A stretch of 64,000 bases of DNA from contig BQMF02000206.1 in the NCBI GenBank assembly GCA_027922465.2, positions 124,001-188,000 on the forward strand, written 5' to 3'. Positions 35,254 to 48,761 of the stretch are shown here, piece after piece; position 1 is the first letter of the stretch; each line of letters starts with the position of its first letter. The notes under the pieces are model-generated. The model searched no databases, was not told the origin of the DNA, and saw nothing but the letters and a program-made list of their open reading frames with translations. Position numbers and translations under genes: made by a program. The stretch is from Turritopsis dohrnii (taxonomy: Eukaryota > Cnidaria > Hydrozoa > Anthoathecata > Oceaniidae).

Positions 35254-35642
35254 CTAAATATTTTATTTTCCCTAAATATTTTATTTATAGTGATTTCATC
35301 AAAAGAGGTTATTCGTATTGTAACACACTGCATAGACTAACCTCTTGAAATACATGTAAATTTTCGCGATCTTTTGGCAATTTTTGTTTTTATAAGGAAC
35401 TTTTTGAACTTGCAACGCAACAGGAAAGGTTTTAAGGTAGTGAACAAGTGTTGGACTGACAATAAACGTTTCCAATTCATCGATGTTGTAAATAGTGCAG
35501 TTCCAAATTCTTTTTTCCAACTCGCGAAAATTTAAACCGCGAAAACTTAAATCGCGATAATGTGACAATATTAAAAACAACTGAAAAATTCTGCCTTTAA
35601 GGTATGAATGAGAATAATAATATCACTAACATCATCAACATC

Positions 35643-35643
<1 letters not shown>

Positions 35644-35688
<45 letters not shown>

Positions 35689-35719
35689 GACCATCAACAA
35701 CAACAACAACAGACCATCA
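35644..35719. repeat. (CAA)n microsatellite
   Basis: A long run of CAA trinucleotides, interrupted once by CAGACCATCAACAACAACAA and then repeated. Confidence 0.9.
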
Positions 35720-35971
35720 ACAACACTCACTCGAATGTGAAAATAACCAAGTCAATTTGTAATCTGATGTTTTTCTGTTGGTAAAAGGAGCAAATATAAA
35801 ACTACTTTACTGAATTTATTTTAGTATGCAAGAGATTACAAGTGTGTTGTTATGGTGATTGTGTGTTGCTATGGTGAGTGCGTGCCATGTGTGTCTTGAT
35901 GACAACAAACGACAGATTAAACTAAAATTCAATTCAACTGGTTTGAAGAATTATCATCAGACCTAACGAGA

Positions 35972-36499
35972 TCATTGGCCTCTATAAAACGCTGTATTCT
36001 TTTCGGTTTCATCAACCCGTATTTCGTACAGTAAATCTGGATTAGGGAGTGTATTCTTCAAACTTTCCCATATAAACAAAACTATATTTTCCACTGTGCT
36101 GGTCCTTTCTTTGAAATATGGCACATCAAGGTCCAGATGCTTATGGTCTAACGGCTCAACAATGCACGTTTTCATACATGTACTAAGATCTTTCAGGTTC
36201 ATAACCATTCCAGTTCTAGGATCACAAGGTCCATACAATGTCACCTAAACACAAGGAGATATCTTTACACACAGCAGTAGTTAAACTTAGGTGTGGCAAC
36301 AGAACACGAGGAGTGTTCAAACTACTTCACTTCTTACATGTATATGGTAGTTGTGGCCATGTCCATTCCGGTTGTTGCATGGTCCATAGATCAGTTTATT
36401 TTCTTCTTCAGATAATTTTGTACTGTGTAAACGGTGTGCACATGATATTTTGATTGATCGAGACAAATATAGCGAAGGAGTGCTAGAAACACTCACCAT
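35972..36499 (-). CDS. 6-pyruvoyl-tetrahydropterin synthase
   Basis: Converts 7,8-dihydroneopterin triphosphate to 6-pyruvoyl-tetrahydropterin in tetrahydrobiopterin synthesis; a cytosolic Zn enzyme. Exon 1 is 36499-36338 and exon 2 is 36244-35972. The CAT|GTAAGA donor and TTTAG|GTGACA acceptor join in frame to 144 residues, close to the family's usual 145. Visible active-site features are Zn-binding His22 (SCAHRLHS), His47 and His49 (NGHGHNY), catalytic Cys41 (YGPCNN), Asp87-His88 (PLDHKHLD) and Glu133 (DETEKN). MVMNLKDL after the splice is also diagnostic. The ATG at 36499 is the only one in frame before an upstream TAA. No damage is seen, so it is probably functional. Confidence 0.93.
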
Positions 36500-37840
36500 A
36501 TCAATTTCAATTTTTTGAACTTCTTTTAAAGTTTAAATTTAAGTTAAATATAAGGTTTCATGTCAACGACGTTCTTGTCACATAACTCACAGAATTACAA
36601 AGATCAACACTTAAATTTTTATTGTAGAAAATAAAAAATAAACACTTCTAGAATGAGATTATTGATGAGCTCAGGGCTGTCAAAAATAAACTCGATGATT
36701 GTTTTTTATTAAAATAGAATTTTTTAAAAAATTTTTATCTTTTAATAATAATCCAGGAAATTCACAAAAACTTAAAGGTCTTTCAGATCTAAAAATTCTT
36801 TCCAAGCTACTTTGTTTATAGGAGAATAAATATCCAAAATACATAAAGTAAATAAACGAATGTTTATATCACAGAGTGAAACTAAACTGATGACTCAGCA
36901 GATATTTTCTTGAACAGGCAGTTGCCAGTTGCAGGTAGTTTTTCATTATCAGGCATATTTCGGTAAACTCAATCCTTAATTGAGTTTCAAACTTCAATCC
37001 TATCAATTTTAAACTCAAAACATTTATAAAACATTTTCAATCTCATTTCTGCACTTCTGTGTTCTGCAAAAACATGACAAAAGTCTGTTCAATATTGTCC
37101 TTGGATGGTTCATACAGAGATTCTCAGTCTTCTGGCTATGTTTTGACAGTTCCTTTTTTGTCTTCTTCTCCTGTTTTCTCGTGAGAAGATTCTAGAGTTC
37201 GTCATTCAATATCATGTTTGCTTCTGGGCCAATCGAATCTCCTTTACTCATGGAGATAATCTTTTCTTAATAATGATGGAAAATATCACACACATTTGTG
37301 GACGAGTGCAGTCATGTTTTTGGTATACTAAATTTGAAGTTGCTTCTCAGCAGGGTTTCTTTGGTATAAGAGCATACCCAATTATATGTTGGTATTATGA
37401 AGGAAAAGAAATAGAGTTCGAATGATTTTAAAGTGTGAGATCGTGGAGAATGCTAAGAAAACACATAAAACATAGGTAACTTGGGTTGGACTCGGGAAGA
37501 CTTAAAGAGAGAAACACGGAGCAAGGGTATAAGTGAGGATATAATAGGATAAAGAAGTATGAAATGCTGTCATCAGAATCTGTTAAAAATATGAATCTTA
37601 AACTCAGACATGATGATGATGATGGTACACAAAGGCACCTTAATGGTAGAAATATGAGCGCGTATTAATTTTCATGCGGGGCGTATTTTCATGCGGGGCG
37701 TATTTTCATGCGGGGCGTATTTTCCAAAAAATAAGTAACTGTAACTGTAATTTCAAGAGGATGTCTATTTTTCAACCCGTAGCTTTAGCGTAGAAAAAGG
37801 ATGTGTCAAATTATACTTTTCCCGTGTGTGAACCCAGCCT
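36500..37840. other. Region upstream of the PTPS gene
   Basis: No coding exon is recognised. A 17-bp unit ATTTTCATGCGGGGCGT is repeated three times at about 37668-37722. The start of this region presumably holds the PTPS 5' untranslated sequence and promoter. Confidence 0.4.
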
Positions 37841-37842
37841 TT

Positions 37843-38525
37843 CTAATTCGCGTCGGCATTCTGCAAATGCCGACGTAAATGCCGACCTATTTGGCGAAAT
37901 TGTAAAGTTACGTCGGCAATATTTTTGCCGACGTAAATAATTTTGAACCAAACTGAAAACTGTTAAATAATTTCTTTGGCCTTATCTTGACGTTCGCTTG
38001 TCTCAACTACAGTCTAGAAAAAAGTTTTTTCTACAGACTGTGTTTCAACTAATTCCGGGTTCGCGTTCCACAACTTGTCTACCATCTTACTTTAGGCAGT
38101 TTTAAGTATGACTTACACGGAATGAGTATAAAGCCTGAATTTACACAAGAGTACGGCAACTTGTGTCTAATAGATAGACGATCTTATCGTCCGTTTAGAA
38201 ATTGAATCGGGAAAAATTTGACGCGGGAAAGAAAGGAAGAAACTTTGAGATTTTTTCTTTGATAGGTTTTCAAAGGAAATTTACTTAATAATAGTATATT
38301 CAGACATCATTTTCAAAACAGAACAAGTTAGATTTAGTGGACTATTGATTAATCTAAAAAATACCCATTCACTCTCCCAGGTCGACACAGTTTTGCTATT
38401 TTTCGTGAATTGGAAGGATTTCAAATTGCCGACGTAAATTCTACTTTTGCCGACGTATAATGGATTTTACGTGTTTTGCGTCGGCAATTTTTTGCCGAGG
38501 TAAACGAATCTGAATTAGCCGCAGT
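37843..38525. mobile_element. Inverted-repeat element rich in GCCGACGTAA words
   Basis: CGTCGGCA and its complement TGCCGACG occur about nine times, clustered at both ends (37850-37940 and 38425-38505). The outer parts resemble inverted copies (TTCTAATTCGCGTCGGCA versus the complement of the right end, CTAATTCAGATTCGTTTACC). The interior is non-coding. Likely a non-autonomous DNA element whose transposase binds the repeated octamer; borders are approximate. Confidence 0.5.
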
Positions 38526-39349
38526 ACCAAATAAAATTTAGGCCAAATGTTGCGTCTTCCCATCACCCGTATCGCAGACCCTAAAAAACGTCAGTTATCC
38601 CTATTGGTTCTCAAGATATTTCCCCTCAAATGTCGCATTCAATTGGGGATGCAAAGCAATGATTCCCCGTGATCATAAAAATAACTGACGTCAAATGCCA
38701 CGTGCTTTTGGAATTATCGCGAAAAAAGTGTCTCTCACCTCTACGTGGTTTTACGCGCACATAAGAAGACAATGACCAAAAAAACTAAATATATCACACT
38801 CTAAAATAAAAGTGGGATGCATAACGCGGATTATTATAATGAATATTGAAAATTGTGGAAAAACATTCTTCGGTCTCCGAAAAGAAAAACGCACTACAGA
38901 CACAGACCTAGAAATTAACTTCCTGGTTCTATTCCTTCAGTGTTTCCTTATGCATCTACACGTCAACAAAGAATGACGTTGAACCAATTTCAGCACTACG
39001 AAGTCAACCACACAAGTTCATCGCAGGCAAAGTAAAGAAAACCTAACAATCATTCTTTGTGGAGAACATCATCTCAAATGTTTACTTATGTACATAGTTT
39101 TACATTAACTTTCCCTGGATCCGATGTATGCTCCATAGAAGTAGCACTTGCTCTAAGTAAGAATCATTGATCATATCAAGATTTTTTTTATGATTTTCAT
39201 TAGGATCAGGGGGTAATAAGGATGTTGAATTACTAAAGTTTTACTGTAAATAGCCTGCTCTGTGAAACAACAATCTATTCTTGGATGTCATATGCAACAA
39301 TTATATATGGGATTAGTTTGTTTTATCTTTCTTGTTCAAATAGTGCATA
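38526..39349. other. Gene-free stretch
   Basis: AT-rich sequence with no recognised exon, RNA gene or clear repeat. Confidence 0.4.
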
Positions 39350-39930
39350 CATTCCAACTCTCTCGATATGAGCGGGAGACTCCCGATCTCAAGATGACAA
39401 TCCCGTTCTCCCGATGAGCAACATTATCTCCCGATATCAGGATATAAAAAGGCCACAATATTTCAAAGTGTGCAAATTTTAATGACAAGCTCGCAGTTCA
39501 CCATATCACTCCACTATAGTTGGAAACAAAGCGACAAGCAAGCGCCTGCTACAAATTGCTTGCTGTTTAGTCGGTGCCGGCATTATAGTAAATGATAGCG
39601 TATGTAAACCAACCTCGTTTCTAGGGTTCCTTTAATGTTTTCTGACACAAAATGATAACAAAATATAATAAAAAAGCATCCGAAAGCAAAATTGAAAGGA
39701 AAATTTTGGAGAATTCTAAACGTTCAATGAAATGGTTAACGGCGGCAGCCTAGTGGTGCTCATCGCTGACTAATTTAAATCTCAAAATTATTCTCAAGAT
39801 GACGTTTTCCGGTGTTTTAGACAAAGATATAATCCAAAATTCCCACCTCCGCCCCAACCATGGTTGGCTCTCGGGTAGTCACTAAACTTATCAAAACTCC
39901 CGATATCAGATTCTCTAGGGTTGGAATGTC
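39350..39930. mobile_element. Inverted-repeat element with ACATTCCAACYCT ends
   Basis: ACATTCCAACTCTCTCGATA on the left matches the complement of the right end, ACATTCCAACCCTAGAGAAT. CTCCCGATATCAG-type words recur near both ends. No clear target-site duplication and no coding capacity. Probably a MITE. Confidence 0.5.
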
Positions 39931-41636
39931 TGATAGTGGCACATGTTAGTAAAAATTTATGAAGTAATTTTGTGTTTTTCAATCGTTTTAGATTGAATTG
40001 GAAAAAAAGAATTATATTTTTGTGTACAAAATATTTTACTTGGATAAGCCAACGTTGTAAATTGACTGGAGGGAAGCTTCAATTACTGCAAAGCCTTTAC
40101 TATGCTGTCTACAACATTTGGATATCCTGGCAATCAGTGACGTCATATTTGTGATAAAATGGTTAAAATGATTAAAACTTTCTAGTGTCTCCAATTCCAT
40201 ATCAACTTTACTTAAAAAACAACACATAAATTTGACATTAATTCTCCTAAAGATATTATGAAAACAAACCTACTCAGATTGTTTTCCAAGTGTCGAAATG
40301 TTTTGAAATGCTTCTTTTCTTTTCTTCTCATGTAACAAAACTGAATGAACAGTTCAATTCTGATAATTTTGTTCCTCAATTCCCCAAATTACAATATGCA
40401 GAAATACATTTTTCATTTTATAATGAATTTTTAAACTCCAACTCTCACCTAAAGCAGAAATTCTATAATTGTTACAAGCAGTGTTGTATGTTGATTATCA
40501 TATGGAATCATATATGCAACATCGCATCATGAGATGCATCCTATGCCTAATATCCTATGAATTTATGAATTTTTAAGTTTCAACACTATTTTTTGTACTT
40601 GACCATAGCTGTTTTTGATTTGCAAAAACAACGAAAAAAGCTGGGGAGGTGTGGTGAACAGAGTAGGCCAAACAAACGCATACACACACACACACGCATG
40701 CATACATCACAGATCAACAACCAAATGTGCTTTGTAGACTCTTACATAAATAAGCAATGAAAGATACAAAATTTCAGTAAAAGTAGCGACGGAATGCAGA
40801 TTACTAATTTTTAATTTTACTCCTTCTGTTCTGGACGATTCAACCCAATAAATTATCAGACGGGACAGTTGTTTTGAATAATCTATTGATTCATCGTTTT
40901 CATAATTATACTGACCCAGAACATGTGCAGGTTCTCACAGTTCAGAGAAATGACTCATAGATCGAAGAAATGATAATTAACGCGAGTCAAATTCTCTTAA
41001 GGTTAGTTCCGCCTAAAGCTTTAAGAATGTGAAAATAAAAGTGGGAAAATTATTAGTCTAAAATAGGACCAACGAAGAAGTCGGTCGAATCACATACCCT
41101 GTTATCGGGCGGCGGCTCGGTATGCTGCTTAGAAAATAGGATGAAACGACAAACATTCATTCATTTGATTTCAGCGACGGCAATCAATTTCACACAAAGA
41201 AAAACTTTTCATAACTGACAAAAGAAAAAAAAATACGAGTAGGATGAATAAATTATCATAACCATGAGAAATCGGAATAACGATAAGAAATCGGAATAAC
41301 CATGAGAAATCAGAATTCCTGATTGTGAACAGGAAAAAAATAATGGAGGACATTGACTTCGAGAACAGGGTGTTGATGTATGTTTGTTGCGCCTTATGTG
41401 CCATTACCTGTCCAATATTCTTTAAAACACATCACACATCACAACAGTCGTTTGCGAGCAAAACTATTCATCATTAATCTGTTTTCATTGCGTTATCATT
41501 CGATAATTTGTTTTCATTACGGGGTTTACGCAAATAATGGAAAAGAATTACGTCATGAGAGAGTGATGTACAGTTAAGCAAAACCTACATTCACCAACAA
41601 CTCAACAAAAAGAAGGCTGGACTGGTCAGGTTCACG
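39931..41636. other. Gene-free stretch
   Basis: A short (AC)n run lies at about 40681-40694. CATGAGAAATCGGAATAACG-type repeats occur near 41262-41312. Short frames (for example 40290-40532) have no domain features. No gene called. Confidence 0.4.
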
Positions 41637-41698
41637 GTACTTGTCGGTTATTCACCCTAACCCTAACCTTTGGTGGGGGAATAACCGACAAGTACCAG
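41637..41698. repeat. Hairpin enclosing telomere-like CCCTAA repeats
   Basis: GGTACTTGTCGGTTATTC (from about 41637) is followed by ACCCTAACCCTAACC and TTTGGTGGGG, then the exact complement GAATAACCGACAAGTACC. The 18-bp stem encloses two and a half copies of the metazoan telomere repeat complement. It may be a tiny fold-back element or a repair insertion. Confidence 0.65.
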
Positions 41699-41770
41699 GT
41701 TAACAAAGTGTTGGTCTCTCTCTCTTCTATGAAGATTTTACGTCACAGCGCTCATTATTGGACAACCTCG

Positions 41771-41822
41771 AACCCAGGGTTTCGCCGCTATCCGAATTTG
41801 GAAAAGGCAAGAAACCCTGGGT
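41771..41822. repeat. Hairpin AACCCAGGGTTTC / GAAACCCTGGGTT
   Basis: 13-bp inverted arms surround about 26 bp containing CGCCGCTATCCGAATTTGG. A related CCCAGGGCTTCTTGCC sequence near 18647 suggests a dispersed repeat. Confidence 0.55.
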
Positions 41823-43170
41823 TGATTATTGGAGCTTTCTGAGCTCGTACCTTCCTTGAAAACGTTTAAGCGGAATATTCGCCTTACTTGAAAGCAACCG
41901 CAAGTTCGTCGTTATTATTTTGTATATTATTGTGCAGAACTGCACAACCTGTCCATTAAATGCTTTAAAAATTTACCTAGCATACACTGTTTTTTTTTCT
42001 TTCTATAAATTGGCCTAAGCCTTATGATTCTTCAAAAAGCCTTAAATATTCTTACGCGATTCTTAAATTTCTCTTGAAAAGGAATAGTGTTTTATGTGTT
42101 GGAAAGAATAATAGCTTAAAAGTTCAAAATTTTGTGTTTTTCTTTTTCAGTGTTTAAACTTTCGAAAACGTGGTTTAAAAGCAAGAAAAATATCAAAAAA
42201 GAACATCTGATATTTACCACGGTGGTCACGTACATCAGATTGTAAGGCTATATATTATGAGGCTGAGGGTGAGTCTTAAAATATTCTGACGAATTTGAGC
42301 CTCGCGATTCTTACAAAAAAAATTATTATATAAAAAAACAGTGTATTTTCTGGTTGGAAATATTTTAAAATATTTTATTTTAAGAAGTATTTGTTTCGTA
42401 TAGAAGATGTTTCTCCGCGAAATCTTCAAATCTTGCTGGCAGTGGGACATATAATATCATGGTTTGTAGTTCTGTTAAATATTTTCTCCATTATTGTTCC
42501 AATACAGATTTACAACATTTAGCGAAAAGAATTGCCATAATAATAATATATCTTTTATTATACATCAGTGATACACTCCTTGGGAAATCCAAGAGCAGAC
42601 CAGGCACTGGTCAACATTGTAACATTATATACACTATGTCTTGTTTCAAGAGTGTCAAAATAAAAAAAGGTTAGAAAGACGAGCATTTGTTTTGAACTTG
42701 CAGTGACGTAGCAGTTCCGTTTTTGTAGAAGAAACAACAGTCATGGTAGCCAGAACTTCACATAATCAAATTCTCTCAATGGTCACACACACCAAGGTCA
42801 AATAAAAAATTATAATTAGATTTTATGTAATCGAAAATGTCCACAAAAATGAAAACACTTGTCGTTAAGAGTTTAATGAAAAGATTATCCTCAACATGAC
42901 ATTCAGCAGCAAGTTATGCGAATCACTCAAAGCATTAAAATAATCATTTAAAACATCTCTATGTAAGAAAAATAATATAATTTAGTACGTATCCAAGGAC
43001 CACTTGTTGACGTGAGCAATTAACTCAGGTACATATTCCATGCTGACGAAAACAAATATCCTCTTTCAAGTTCTTATGTTATTGCTTTTAAAAATCCTGC
43101 AACAAAAATAAATCAATATAAGGTAAATATACACATAAAAGAAAAGTATCTTATAAGATTATAAAAACAA
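41823..43170. other. Region downstream of adducin
   Basis: AT-rich, with no recognised exon. The part next to 43170 likely contains the adducin 3' untranslated region. Confidence 0.4.
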
Positions 43171-46100
43171 TCATTGTTTCTCATCTTTTTTCTTGATTTT
43201 CTTCATTAAAGCTTTCTTAAAACTACGAGATTTTTTGACTTTCTGTGGGGATTTCGATCCTTCTTCGCTGGCCGGGGTGGATTCAGCTTCACTAGGTATA
43301 CTCAAACTGGCATTGGATTTTTCCAGATTGCCTGCATTATCATCGGTTTCGGTACTTTCACTGTTAGTATGGTTGCCATTCACAACAGTAGTTTCCATGA
43401 CGACGTCAGTTCCATCAACACTTTCTCTGGGATGGTCAGTGAGTACCTTGGTTTCAGTGACTGTGGTGGTTTTTGTTACAATCGTGGTCTCACCCTGAAC
43501 TGTTTCAGTAATATTTTCTGTTTCTTCAACATGGCCATTCATATGGCCATTGATAACCTTTTCTTCTTGCAAGACTGCAGGAGATTTCTGAAATTGAAAA
43601 TTTATTGTTAATTTATGATATCTGCAGACAATCTACATTTCGAATTGTAGCACAAAGTTATTGGATTGAGTGGGACTCAAACCCATGACCTCTCGCTTGC
43701 CAGGCAATTGCTCTAATCAATGAAGCTACCGACACCTTATGATCACACTAGTTCGTAGCAGACAAGGTAAGCCATTCGCTAAATTGAAGCTGAATGACTA
43801 CGAATCAGTAGAATGCCATTGGACAGATGCTCAGAGGTGATTCGAGTTCCAACCAATTTGTTTACTTTGATGCAACTAGGAAGGTGTAGTACATTGGGGA
43901 GAGGCATTAGCCCAACGGAGCCTGGTCACGTAATACAAAAATTGAGACCCTCTCACTCGTAGCTTTCGTACTCAATTTTGTGCACTTTATAGACAATGCC
44001 GGTCGCACAACAAAACCTTCTAAAGATATATTACATAGTTCCATTAAAAATTCGAACATACCTGAGGCCGTTCTTCTTTCACATATTGTGTACCTTGAAC
44101 TGGGCTGTTTAACCATTTAAATCGCTTGCCATGTGTGTTACCACGACCCATTGACTGAGCTCTTCTAACCGAGTTCCCTTGGTGATGATCGTAGTAAACT
44201 TGATAGGGTGAGTCTCGATCTGATGATACTTGTGGAGGGATACGAGACTCAGGTAATTTTTTATGGGACTGCCCTGACACAAACAAATCAGGCATATGGT
44301 AAACATATCCAGTTCTGTATCCCTTAAAATAAAATGAAATCAATGGTAAGGGCTGAAGTTAGTCGGGTACATAAAAAACTAGACAATTCTTTTCAATGTA
44401 AATTCAAATTTAACTACATGAAAATTTTAAATCTGTAAATGGTGGACAGAATACCATCTTGGGTGTAGTTTGTTCATACTTCTAAATTCCTCAAGTACCA
44501 CTAATGCTAACAAGAATATGTTCCAACATTCTTTAAACAACACAAAATTCAAAATAATTATGAAACAAAATCTTGACAAATGTAGTTGCCGCCTCACAAC
44601 ATTCGCAAGTTATTCCGTGAGATTAAAAAGAGATATCTTATCTACAAGTACCAATAGTATTAACTTTGGCCACAAAAAAAGACCCCAAAAAATAAGTTAC
44701 ATCTTTAAAACAAAGAGCTTTAGAGTTTGAAAAACTGATCAAAAACTTTTTACCTATGACCTGAAGAATGTGATAATAAAAATTGCACTTTTCCATAGAA
44801 ATAGATTGCACACAACATGTAACCCTTACTTGAGCATCAAGCCAGCGCATATAAGCTTCAAAGACATATTCAGGGAGGTCCATCCGTGGTGCTTGTCCAT
44901 CTTTCATCATTGTCTTCCCGTTTTTTATAACATCTTGAACTTGGTTGTAAGCTTCATCACTGATGATGTTTAAATTCTCCAAACCAATTGATATTGCTTT
45001 GATCTGAAAACATATGGCATTATACACAACTTGCATTATGACCACTTCCAGATCAGAAGTCAATACACGGGCTTGAAAAACTGTTTTAATATTTTTTTTG
45101 CTAGTTTTCTTGCAGTTATTCGTTCAGTTCTTTTACAATTCTTTGTTGTTTTTGAGATATTTTCATTTCAAGACCTTTGAGATTACGGTGTAATGAGTAG
45201 CTAAAATTTTTGGATCAAGAATTGAAGCAAAATAAAATAAGACATAGAACAATTATTAATTTAAAATATTATTCTTTAGTTACGTCATAATTATGCATTG
45301 ATTAATTTTAATTTTTTAATTGAAAAGGAAAGAAAATTTTCAAAAACTATAACATTTTTGAGCTCTACCATGTGACAAATTATCATTTTTCGTCACAGGA
45401 TCTGTTCCAGTACATAAATGTTTAAACAATACAAACCTGTGTTTCACAAGCATCCATTACATTCAGTAGCACCATGAATGCCTCTTCTATGGTTTTGCCA
45501 CAAACAACAACACCATGATTACGCAAAAACATGACCTAATAACAAAAGTTTTTTCAAAATCTAACATGCAAGATCAAATACTAAAATCTCAAAATTTAAT
45601 TGTGTGAAATTGTTCATACCATACTAGTTGGACCGAGATCGTTTGTAATGCTTTCTTTTTCGGCTTCATCAATAAGAATTCCAAAGTAGTCATGATAGGT
45701 TACCTCACCAACCTAAACAACAATCTAAATTAAGTAGCTTTTAGTTTAAGAGAAGGCTGCCTGTAAATATAATTAACTCCATGATCATTGAAAAAGAAAT
45801 GTAAGGGAACTTACAATCAAAGATTCTTGACTGATCCGCAAAAAACCACATTTCATGCAGGAGACCTGAAGACATTAAACATAATACTATTGTTTATATT
45901 CCAGGTACATAGTAGGTGCAGCTAAGAATCAGGTAAATGAATACAATCCTTCTGCAGAATTATGAAGAATATTTTCAACAAATAAAACAAGAGAGCATCT
46001 TTTTATTGGGCACGACCCTTTTGTTATTTCAACAAATAGATGTTAAAATGAAATAAATATTTTAGGATCTATCCTAAATACTGACAAAGAAAACATCTGT

Positions 46101-48761
46101 TGCATATTCTATAAAACCTAATAACTTATATCCTATTATGTAAATAAACATAGCAATCTTGGTTTATTAGATAAGAGTAATGGAAACACAAAACAATAAC
46201 ACATTATGTTATATTTAACAAGAAAAATAGCTTACTGCAACAACCGAAGGTGTGTGTACATGAATAATACATTGGATATCCTTTCTTGCTTCATGAATTG
46301 TAGAATGCAAAACAAATCCTGCTCTGTTAATACCTTACAAAAATAAAACAAAATTGTGAGATAAAAAGACAAAAAATATGGAAGTCAGTTATGAAAATAT
46401 TAAAATGAGCATTTAGTAATTTAGTAAAATGATAAGACAAATGAATTGGTATTAAAAAATAACACTTCATTTTACTGAAAAGAAATGATATCAATATTGT
46501 ACATAATACCAACTATGTGCTTTTAATTATTGTGTACCTGGTGATACAGTATACTTGGAAATTAAGTTTTTTTCTTTTTATAAGAACAATTTTATAAGAA
46601 CACAAGCCTCAGATTTGGCCAAAAAATAAGAACAAAATAAGAACAACCTGAGGCTCAAATCATTGTTCCAAAAATTAAGAACTGTGTGAGCCTCAATTTT
46701 CTTGTAGAATAAGAACAATTCATGATATGAATTCTCTCACTGGTAAATGGTTAAGAAGTTTTGTTATTTTTTCACCTTCAATAAATGTGCGAATGAGTTA
46801 TTACCGAACTGCAACCATCCTTTTTATCAGTTGCTTTAAAAAAGATTTATTCTTATTTTGCTGGAAGTTCCATAAATAAGAACAAAATAAGGCTGAAATT
46901 TGAAACTGTGTTCTAAAAGATAAGAACAAAATAAGAACAATTCAGGCTGAAAAAGGCTAAAAAAATAAGAACAGCCAGCCTCAGGTCAGATTTTACTGGT
47001 TCTTATAAAAAAAAAAGCGTGTACATGGTACTGTTAAAGGTAAATTTTGAAATGAACTTAGCAACAAAAAAAGGAAGGAATAACATATTTCAGGCATCTA
47101 GCAAGAAAGTTATAACTAAAATTTAAATATTTCATGACCATGTTGATATACAGGATTTTATTCTTTCAAACATTGTACTTACCTAAGGAGGTACTACCAG
47201 AGTCAAGTAAATTTCCTTCCAGATCACATTTAATTAGTGATGATGCAGTTACTTCATTGAATAAAAGTCCAAAGGGGTTCAAAAGGTATTCTTCTTTTTC
47301 GGGGTGGACACGAACCTAAAGAAAGATAAAAGATTCAATGCAGAAAAATATTATGAGCTCAACAAAAATATTATCATACTTCAAAATTACATAACAAAAC
47401 AGTTGACTTTGTCAAGTTCAGTTTCAAAGCTAAATGTATCAAAACAATGCATTCGTTGTCATTAAAGTCTTTTAATGAATGTAAAACATAGCTTAAAAAA
47501 TAGCTTAAGCTCTCATGGTTGTGGACTTAAATATGAAAACATATATCATAGAGCATAATAATAAGAAAAATACTAATAATGTCTTCACCTTTTTCAGCCT
47601 GATTTATTCCTTTTTTATTCTTAGCTTTAATAAGATAATAAACTTCTTGAAAAATGAATTTTTATTTTTTGTTCTTATTGTAGATGTTGTAAACAATCAT
47701 TGGAGCCTCAGTCTGTTCTTATTTTGTTCTCTCTCTTTTTTTTTGCAGAACCCAAGGCTTGCATTATTATGAATAAAGTAGCAGTTAAAATAATTAGGTA
47801 TGATTAAACAGACCTGAAGAAACTCAGTAGCAACTTGGTTGCTATAAAACAAGTGTATTTGGAATAAAAAACAAATTACAAAAACATTAGTGGTTAATCT
47901 GAACAGCATGGTAGAGCTGCTTAATCCATATGTAATTAATAACATACTGAATTCAAACAAATGTATATAAAAGAATTCTTAAATTTATGAGAGGCAATTT
48001 CAACGATAAAATCAGAGTTATTAAGTAAGGTAATACGAACATTATTACCAACTAACAAGCAAAATTCAATAACAAAAGAATCATAAAAGGGCTTCTTTAT
48101 CATTTTTAATTGCTATTTATACAAAATCATTAAATCGTTGTTTATTCACAGCAATTCACAGTGTAATCTCGTTTTCTTAATGACCAAGGATGTAGATTTT
48201 TAAGTCTGAGTGTACAACAGTATTTCTGAAATGCTCTATCTAGTATCTAGTTCCCCACCATCATATAGAAACACTAAAAAAATAAAGATTCTCACTTACA
48301 GAGACATGATTGAAAATTGCTTCAGACCATCCCATTATATCCACTAATCTGTAAACTGATGCTAACTTGCATCTTAAAACTTTCTCAGGTTTGGGGTAAT
48401 CAAGGGTTTTTTGACCTCGAATATCATTAATTGGTAAAACCAGACCGCCTCCATTCCCTCCTTTACCTATTGACACAAGATCTGGTTGCAACACTGGCAA
48501 CAAAAAGTCTTGAAATGTACGGATTGTGTCTGCTCGGGTAACACCGTTTACAGTACTATTCTTAACAGTTTCTTCGAGTTCTTCCCTCAAAATATCATCG
48601 CCCAACACTAAAGAAACCCTTTGTCGAAGCTTCAATCCTCGAACATCTCGTAAAATTTCTTCAGGTCTTCGAACGCCTCTTCTTCCAGGCTCTGAAAAGC
48701 GGCGAATTTTTCTCTCTGTCATATTTGCTTTAACATCGTTAAGAACATCCTCAATATTCAT
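43171..48761 (-). CDS. Adducin (complete, nine exons)
   Basis: Membrane-skeleton protein that caps actin filament ends and recruits spectrin. Minus-strand exons are 48761-48300, 47315-47183, 46333-46236, 45865-45815, 45712-45620, 45535-45437, 45003-44830, 44322-44062 and 43587-43171. All have GT..AG borders and join in frame to 595 residues. The head is an inactive class II aldolase fold: [73 protein letters not shown] neck follows ([19 protein letters not shown]), then a low-complexity Thr/Val/Glu tail and a lysine-rich MARCKS-like C-terminus, [17 protein letters not shown], the calmodulin/lipid/actin-spectrin site. Start is ATG 48761 ([10 protein letters not shown]); an upstream in-frame extension lacks ATG. 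Paralogous exons lie at 53737-61386. Confidence 0.93.
43661..43740 (-). repeat. tRNA-like sequence, probable SINE head
   Basis: The complement reads GTAGCTTCATTGATTAGAGC (A-box region), then a GCC-containing anticodon-like arm, then ATGGGTTTGAGTCCCA (B-box and T arm). The 5' and 3' ends do not pair into an acceptor stem, so I read it as a tRNA-derived SINE fragment in the last adducin intron rather than a functional tRNA gene. Confidence 0.55.
46565..47022. mobile_element. Inverted-repeat element with AATAAGAACAA repeats in adducin intron
   Basis: The ends resemble each other in inverse orientation: CTTTTTATAAGAACAATTTT on the left, the complement of GGTTCTTATAAAAAAAAAAG on the right, with GCCTCAGAT and its complement just inside. 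AATAAGAACAA recurs about nine times. Non-coding, it sits in the intron between adducin exons 2 and 3 and should be removed by splicing. Confidence 0.55.

Noticed and set aside
43193..43611. Plus-strand frames over adducin exon 9
   Set aside because: Shadows of the minus-strand coding exon, which has a clear splice site and protein homology.
43661..43740. Functional tRNA gene
   Set aside because: A- and B-box-like parts are present, but the acceptor ends do not pair; a SINE remnant is more likely.
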